NCBI RefSeq assembly: GCF_905220415.1
Contig: NC_059545.1
Span: forward strand, 72,001-136,000
Length of the DNA stretch: 64,000 nucleotides
Direction: 5' to 3'
From: Colias croceus
Taxonomy: Eukaryota; Arthropoda; Insecta; Lepidoptera; Pieridae
Notes under the pieces: model-generated
The model's database searches: none
What the model saw: the letters and a program-made list of their open reading frames with translations, nothing else
Told to the model about the DNA's origin: nothing
Program-made: the position numbers and the translations under genes
In this document: positions 27,901 to 36,900 of the stretch, piece after piece
Layout: the number at the start of each line of letters is the position of its first letter
Position numbering within the stretch: the stretch's first letter is position 1

Positions 27901-30900
27901 ATGGGCATGGTGGCGGCGCGGGGCCTGGCCACCAGCGTGCGGGCCGACCGCGCCTTCCTGTGGGACGTGCCCGACAACTGGTCCGTACTCGTCTGTTATA
28001 TATGTGTATATATTGTACTCTAAATTGATCGTTCAGTAGAAGGGCTAATAGATCAGAGGTGTTTTTCTTTGTGAACATCTATATTATATTATTGTACTTA
28101 TGACATAATGTATGATCTAATAGTTTCGTAGATCGAAATAACAATGGTATTCGGATCGCAGGAGTCTGGAGGAGGCGTCGACGGTGCCGGTGGCGTACGC
28201 GACGGCGTACTACGCGCTGAGCGTGCGCGGGCGCATGGCGCGCGGCGAGAGCGTGCTGGTGCACGCGGGCTCGGGCGGCGTGGGGCAGGCCGCCATCGCC
28301 GTCGCGCTGCACGCCGGCTGCCGCGTGTTCGCCACGGTGGGCACGCCCGACAAGCGCGCCTTCCTGCGCGAGCGCTTCCCGGCGCTGGCCGACGAGGACA
28401 TCGGCAACTCGCGCGACACGTCGTTCGAGCAGCTCGTGCTGCGCCGCACGTGCGGTCGCGGCGTGGACCTGGTGCTCAACTCGCTGGCCGCCGACAAGCT
28501 GGCCGCCTCCGTGCGCTGCCTGGCCAACGGCGGCCGCTTCCTCGAGATCGGCAAGCTCGACCTCTCCAATAACACCCCCTTGGTGAGTTCCCGCGCATAC
28601 GTGTTTCGCATTAGAAATCATTTTACTCTGTTCAATTATTTTTAATAATTTTTAAGTTCAAAACTTATTAACTCTCAAATGAAACGATTCAATAACATAA
28701 AGATGAAAAGCTACAGTACAATACTTTACAGTGAATTGTAAAATAATATTGTGCGTATATGTCATCGGAAGACAACAAGATCTGCAAGCTTATAAAAGGA
28801 AATTGATAAATTTGCGATTCTTATTTTCCGGTGGCTTATACACATAATATCCATCTTTTCTCAAAACTCAAACTGAAACTCAAACATTTATTTATTCAAT
28901 TAGACTACTATTTAGTAGCACTTTCGAATCGTCATTACATAAGTATTTTTAACATTTACCAAATGTCTCGGAAACTATAATGATTAATATAAAAACAGAA
29001 GTCGTAAGATGTATATATGAAATAGCAGTGAGAATGAGGGCGTGTGTGCGCAGGGCATGTCGGTATTCCTGAAGAACACGACGTTCCACGGCATCCTGCT
29101 GGACGCGCTGTTCGACGCGGCTGAGGACAGCGCGGAGCGGCGCGCGGTGGTGCGCTGCGTGCGCGACGGCATCGCCGCCGGCGCCGTGCGCCCGCTGCCC
29201 GCCACCGTCTTCGGCGACCAGCAGCTCGAGCAGGCCTTCCGCTACATGGCCACCGGCAAGCACATCGGAAAGGTCAGCGCTGTCGATCGACATTACCGGA
29301 TCGATATTATGTTTAAACAAAATCCATATCTAATTTTCTGAATAAAATACTCGCAACGTGTTTTACGTACTTACGTAATTTGGCTCGAAATTATAATCAT
29401 GGACCCAATAAATATCTAGAGGACTTATCATAGCCATAGTAAACAGCGTAATTCGTTTCTCAGTTCCCAATTTAGTCGATAGATGTCACTCGCAGTATCA
29501 TTTGGCATTTTTTTATAATTGAATGGTTCTTGTCTCAACTAGATGTCGCTTCTAAAAAAAATAAATGTGCCAAATAGTATCTGGTATCTTGACGTAAAAT
29601 ATAATACGCAAAAAACGTAAACTATAACGTAAAATATAAAACGTAAAATATTATAAAGGCAAGAGGCGGCTCGTGACAAAATTGTACGGGTGTTCAATTA
29701 TTGAACTAAAACAAAGAAAATACAGTAGCGTAGTAAATTCATAACAAAAAAAAAATGAGCACCACATTATAAATGTCTATTTAAACACTAAAAATTATAA
29801 AGTACAGGCTATTTCAAAACGAATTCAATGATTATCAATTAATAATTAGAAAATCCCCGAATTTGCTTTCGCGAGCGTATTTTTATTGTTTGTTTATAAT
29901 ATAGGAGTGGCAACTGGCAACGTCGCGCGCTTGTCGCGCGCAATTGCTGCTGTCATGCGATGCGGCAACATCGCGGTTTCGCGCAGGACCTCCGCAGGAC
30001 TGTCGCAAAATTTCTCTTTCACTCTTATTGGATTCCGTATTTAGGCATTTGATATTGGAGTTTAGGTATACGATAAATTTAATTTTAAATTAAAGATATA
30101 TTAATTGTTAAATGAATGAGCACAACTTTATTATAATAATTATTTATGAGAGTTCACTGCCCCAGCGCTCCTTAGGATGAATCGCCTATTTTTTCACTTC
30201 GATCATCGCTGTTCGAGAGTGACTTCGTGACCACCATCAGAACTGTTTTTATCTAAGAATTACTCGAACAATTAGAGCATAAATTTCAACGTAAGACGTA
30301 TAAGTGTCTGTAGCTGTATTGACTGAGTCTCGTACTAATAAACTGATGGACGCTGGTTCAAATCATCGCCGTACATCTAGATTTTTTTTTCTTTTCCCGT
30401 ATTTTTTGCTCATATAAATATGTAATACTGTTTACAAGGGAATAATTAAGAAGAAAAAAGATATAGACATTTTTTTTAACAGAAAATAAAGAATATGTAT
30501 ACACTACTCTGATCACTATGTCGAATGTTTGTAGTGGGTGTCGAAACCTTATTAAAGGTACTCACTTCTTTAGATGCTCCCTATGTTCTTTAGCGTATGA
30601 CTTGCAGTGCGCTGGAACCAACGATAAGAGATTTTATGCCATGTTACCTGAAAAGAAGTATTCTTGGAAATGTCCAGCATGTCTTAGCCAGCGACCCAAA
30701 CTTGATAACACCAACACAGTCAGTCGCTTACGTCAGTGTGAAGCGTACGTGTTTGATCAAGCGGGTAACAAATTAAATTCAAATCTAATTGAAATAGTAT
30801 ATCTTGTTGGAAGTTTTTATTAGTGGTGCTTAAGTTATCAAAAACAATCTGATTTGTGGACGAATACGCGTTATACATCACGATTTATTATTAAAATTAA

Positions 30901-33900
30901 CATTGGAAACTTTTTGCGTAAAAGTGATAAAAGTGGTTGACGGTATATTAAAAACAAAAGTTACAAATTAACATTGTCATCTATCGTGACGATTTACCAG
31001 ATACAATAAGAAACATAATTTCGTTGAAAATTACAAGACACTCGTAGCTCTGTACAAAGTTAACTGGACTTAGAACAGTTAGTAGGAAGATCGATCCTGA
31101 CAGGGGTCATATTATCAGAAATTTATTACTATACTAGCGGTCCGCCCCGGCTTCGCCCGTGGTACATAATATTAACGTTTTCTCTACATAAGAACCATCC
31201 TCGTACTTCAAGGAATATAATAAAAAAAGAATTATCGAAATCGGTTCAGCCGTTCTCGAGTTATGGAATTACAACGAAAAGTGGCATTGATTTTTATATA
31301 TTAGATTTTTTTTTCTTAATTACTTAAATTTTCCAATCATTATGAAGTTTGCCTGTTGCAAAGCTACAACAGAAGGCAGCGCTGGGATTTTATCTTGCCC
31401 TCATTGTAAACGAAATTATCATATTGCATGTTTGTCTGTCATGTCATGTCATGTCATGTCATGTTTGTCAACTGACAAAAAGAAACAATTGACAAGCGAA
31501 TTTAAAAAAAATGGTTTTGCCCTGAATGTTCCACTCATCAGTCAAGATCTCTGAATACTGAAAATACCCCAGTACGCTCATGCGCTCAATTGTTACAACG
31601 AAGTCCTGATAACATTACAACACGTAGAGGTGGCACATCTTCTTTTAAATCCCCTATCGCTGTGAATAATAATGCATTATCAGCTGACTCTATTCGAGAG
31701 ATTATATCCGAAGAGATGGAAAAGCTGCGGCGCTCACTGGAATCATCAATATTATGAATAGGATTTCGTCAGATTTAAATTGTATAAAGCAAGAAATTAT
31801 TCGTTTAAAAGACAGTATCACATTTATAAACAGCAGATATGATGATTTCAGCAAAACTATTTCAACGCTTGAAAAAATTAATAATTCTAATTCGTAATTC
31901 TGCACTAAGCCCTAAACACCGGAGTTTTTAAAACAACGCCCTCTAGATGTAATAATTGAAAATCGATAGTTTGCTGTTTCCATAGTTCTAAAATTGGTCA
32001 CTAGTGGTGCTTTTAAAGCTGCAAATTAAATAATAAGCTCAAATCAGAGCGCCATCTAGTAATAGTCTGAAATTACGGGGTACGATCTCTAGTATGACCA
32101 TTATCAGTCCTTTTAGATTATATTCGTCCATGATTATAATATTAAATAACCGAGACAAAAAGTAACCAACTACACTATACTAAGGATTTTTTTACCGAAA
32201 CTAAACGAGTCGTGTGTGGTTGCAGGTGGTGCTGCGCGTGCGCGAGGAGGAGGCGGACGGCGCGCGGCCCGCGCTGCGCCTGCTGCACGCGCTGCCCCGC
32301 ACATACATGCACCCCGCCAAGAGCTACGTGCTCGTCGGTCAGTGCGCCACTCTTATCCGTCACCGTTACATTTAACAACGTGTTAAACGACATACGGTTC
32401 GGAATCGTAAAGATGGAATTAATAAGTGAAACTTTCATCAGTTATAATTTATTGATTTTTCATTTATGAATGTCGGTAATTTACACAACTTACGAAATAT
32501 CAGGCAATTTAATAAAACATAAATAAGATTTTAAGGAGCGTTTATGGTGGATCATTAATCGAATTAATCGTGACGTGCAGGCGGTTTGGGCGGTTTCGGC
32601 CTGGAGCTGGCGCAGTGGCTCGTGAAGCGCGGCGCGCGCGCTCTAGTGTTCAACTCGCGCAGCGGCGTGCGCACCGGCTACCAGTCGTGGTGCATCCGCA
32701 GGTGCGTGTGTGTGTGTGGGGGGGTGGGGGGCGGATGTGCAGAGCGAGCGACTGACCGCCCCGTGCATGTGCAGGTGGCGCGAGCGCGGCGTGCGCGTGT
32801 TGGTGTCGACGGCGGACGTGTCGCGGGCGGCGGGCGCGCGCGCGCTGCTGGGCGACGCGGGCGCGCTGGCGCCGGTGGGCGGCATCTTCAACCTCGCCGC
32901 CGTGCTGCGCGACGCCTTCCTCGAGAACCTCACGCCGGACGACTTCCGCGCCGTCGCCACGCCCAAGATTGATGGTGAGAGCTCAAAATCTGTCATTACG
33001 ACGTTAAAATTGTATATAAACCATATTGTATATTATATATATGAGTGTATATCATATTATGTATCATATAATATGTATGACCGAAAACCGCTATACATAT
33101 AATTATTATGTTGTGGCCGTATCGTAGATTTGCATTGCAATTGGTCGCATTTCTATTTCTATATGGACAATCAAAAGCGCGGCTTCATGTCGAGATTATT
33201 TGATCATATCGTAAAGTAGTTACATTAATCACCGTTTATGCGTTAAGAGAAAAGTAAAAGTCCATGGACTATTACTGACAGTTGAGAGCAAATCTACGAT
33301 ATGGCCACTTTATTTTAAACGAAAGACTGTAACGAGTGACTGTAAATCATAGTTGACAAGATAATGAATTGGGGTTACAAAATTACAAAGTGAGCGACTG
33401 CGTGCGACGAAAAATCACTAGAACAGCGACTAACAAACATTAATTTGAGTTACTCAAAATGAGCAGCTTTATAATATTTGAGCGACCTAATATTTGTTTA
33501 AGTGATAACTTACGTCCTGTATTTTTTCATTATTTGGCCAAGTTATTTGGCATATGATTTATTTATATTGAGTGACATTTTTATTTTAAACTAGCTTTCC
33601 ACCCGCGGCCTCGTCCGCGCAGTCAAAGAAAAACCCGCATAGTTTCCGTTCCCGTGGGATTTCCGGGATAAAACCTATCCTATGTCCCGGGGTAAAAAGT
33701 AGCCTATGTCCTTTCTCGGGTATCAAAATATCTCTATACCAAATTTCATGCAAATTGGTTTAGTAGTTAAGGCGTGATTGAGTAACAGACAGACAGACAG
33801 AGTTACTTTCGCATTTAAGTATGAATGGAAAATATTTTTTTGAGCAGAGTAGGTACTATGAGTTCGTTTTTTTTTTAATTTATGATATAATTATTTGAAG

Positions 33901-36900
33901 TTACTCTTAAGCCGTAAAAGTTAATTTACACTCTATGTATTTATAGTCGTTTAATTTAGTCGCTCACTTAGTAATTTAGTTGCTCACCTAAAAATTTAGT
34001 CGCACACTTTAATCCATTTTAATATTTTAAATGCATTAATCACATCCCACGTTCAACCTGTATTTTATTATCGACCAATTATTGTTTGTGGTAATTCTCT
34101 TTTCCATATTTTTGTTTGTGGTAAAAAAAAGAAGAAAATAAAACTAATATTTTTTAATTATTTATTTTATAGAATACATTGGAATGTTTATCAAAGAAGC
34201 AACTCTAATCGTTTCCAGGAACAAAGATGCTGGACGCGGCGTCGCGCGAGCTGTGCCCCGAGCTGGACTACTTCGTGGCGTTCTCGTCGGTGTCGTGCGG
34301 GCGCGGCAACCCGGGCCAGAGCAACTACGGGCTCGCCAACTCCGCCATGGAGCGCGTGTGCGAGCTGCGCCAGGCCGACGGGCTGCCGGGCCTCGCCGTG
34401 CAGTGGGGCGCCATCGGTGAGCCCGCCGCTCGTGCTAGCCCGATAATATGTACCGTTGTACAAACGCTAACTCACAAATTACCGCTATCGACAAAATATT
34501 ACAGGAGCGGTAATATAGTTACGACTACGTAAAGCGATAGCGGACATTAGGCCATCTCGACTATTCCACTGTTTATCTCGTACCAAAGTGGCATCTGTAG
34601 GTCTACCATGAGTTTACGCATACGATACTCGCTAGCGATTGTAGTAAGCGGTTTGTATGAAATTTCGTACAGCGCTCCTAGTGTGCCGTAGCGGAACTAA
34701 AAAGCCTACCATGAGGTGCAATAGTATACTACAATATATAACGTATTAGTAAACTATACTACACTAGCTGTATTAACCATACAATTTTTGCATCATGAGT
34801 TCTAATTTTGACATATGTCATAGATACGTCATTCACGGTAAATAGGAACTATATACGTTTACTATTGTAGTTACGTCGACGATTTAACTATGTCAACTCA
34901 TGGTAGAGGTACTGTTCGGCGTGTCCGCAGGCGAGGTGGGGCTGATCGTGGACACGATGGGCGGCGACGAGGCGGTGGTGGGCGGCACGCTGCCGCAGCG
35001 CGTGGCGTCGTGCGTGGAGGCGCTGGGCGCGCTGCTGGCGCGGCCGCACGCCGTGTGCGCGTCCATGGTGCTGGCCGACAAGCGCCGCGCGACCGCCGCG
35101 CCCACGCAGGACCTCGTGCACGCCGTCGCCAACATCCTCGGTCAGTGCGAGCTACTGACATTTTTTTATTTAATTACATTACGGTGCAACTTTTTTATTA
35201 TAATATTTTGAAATCAGTAGTTAAAAATAAAACCACTCAAGATTCTTAATATTGTAATAATGTAAATTTGTATTCGCGTACATAATTGCAGGCTGTGTTC
35301 ACCTGTAGAAGGTCTAGCACCTATTACTTGTGATGAATCATAGAATAACCATATCTATTTTTTTTAGTGCTATGTCCAGTTTGGTGAACCTAATAAAAAA
35401 AAAAGAATTTTCTTGAGTCGAAAATATTTAATTTCGAATCATGTTATGTTGTTAACATGATAATTTACATATTTACGCGGAGATCGAATCGTTGTTCCTA
35501 TTTATCTTTGCTAGATAGTTTTTATGAAACGACGATTCGATGTCGCGTCACATTCGGTCGCTCGAGTTGACGCTATATTATTAGGAGACGCTTTTAATAT
35601 TAATTATTTAAATAAAGTAAGGCTTTAATAACAATTTACTTTTTAATTTTATAGGCATCAAAGATCCGTCCAAAGTATCGGAAACGGCCAACCTCGCGGA
35701 GCTCGGTATGGACTCGCTCATGGGCGCCGAAATCAAACAGACGCTGGAACGCGGCTACGATCTCGTCCTGGGAGTGCAAGAAATCCGCGCCCTCACTTTC
35801 GCTAAGTTAAAATCTCTGTCGGGCGGCGAAGAGAACGCAGAAGACAAGGCGAAGGAAGAGACGAAAGAGGAGACCGCGAGCGCCGTCTCGGACCTGGCAC
35901 AGTTCGCGAACTTGAGCGAGATCATGCCCAAGCAGGTCGTCGTGAAGCTGCCCAGCGCCGCGCCGGACTCCAAATCCAACGTGTTCATGGTGAGTATCAT
36001 TTTGCCATGGACGTATAAAAAAAGACGGACGCCGTTTTACGAACAAACAACGTGAAGCCACCGTAGTAAGCTAGCGATCGTGTAAAGACAATGAACACGC
36101 ACACACTCTCACCATAGTAAGCTAGTCGGCCGCCATTACGTCGTGAACTACCGACTGATTAACTGCGTCACTGTTTCACAAAAATATTTAAAATGCCGTC
36201 TTGCGTGGTTAAATGGTGTCGCAACAGTACAATTTTAAATAATAAAACACAGGGGATTACATTCCACAGGGAAGAAAGTTATATCTTTTATGTTTTAATG
36301 ACAAAATTATTACGACAAAATTTATAGAAAAAAATACAGCCGCCATTGTCATCAGGACAGCTGTTGCTAAAGTGTTGCCATTATTTCAAAATTTCATTCT
36401 CCCAAAAGTCGGGTAGTTGATGTAAAGTTAATTAATTTTAAAATTACGATAAAATAATTTCAAACAAAATTCAAATTTGTTTTTTCATTTTCTTCTGACA
36501 AAAACATGTAGTAGGTATACATGTTTTGTATGTAGTATACATGTTTTTGCTAATCCTTATATTACAACCATATTTAAAAAAAATATCACAGCCTACGAAA
36601 TACTGTCTACGAAATCTGTTAGACAGAAATTAGTTCAGACAGTTAATTTGAAGTATTGAGTGTATACTGAAATGGTATGAAGCATGTTTCCTATTTGTTT
36701 GGTTATAAACAGACATTTTTTAATTTTTATAATTATTAAGGTTACATTACCTCTCCTCCCCCCAATATTGGTTGAACAAGTTTTCATACATTTTCCTTTG
36801 GTTTCGCGTCCAGTGATTGATTCGTTAAAGCTAAATAGTAATTTATTTGATGCATAGGTTCTAACAGTTTGAAAAAAGTATAACAAATTGAAAAATAAAA

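Larger units (their letters stand above)
29273..32225. other. FAS intron 16
   Basis: 2953 bp. Contains two decayed PHD-finger open frames typical of retrotransposon ORF1 and a CTAG-ended element between them. The first 1.2 kb shows nothing recognisable. Confidence 0.5.
32975..34218. other. FAS intron 19
   Basis: 1244 bp. Contains a second copy (B) of the intron 9 repeat family with a Helitron-like insertion inside it. Confidence 0.5.
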
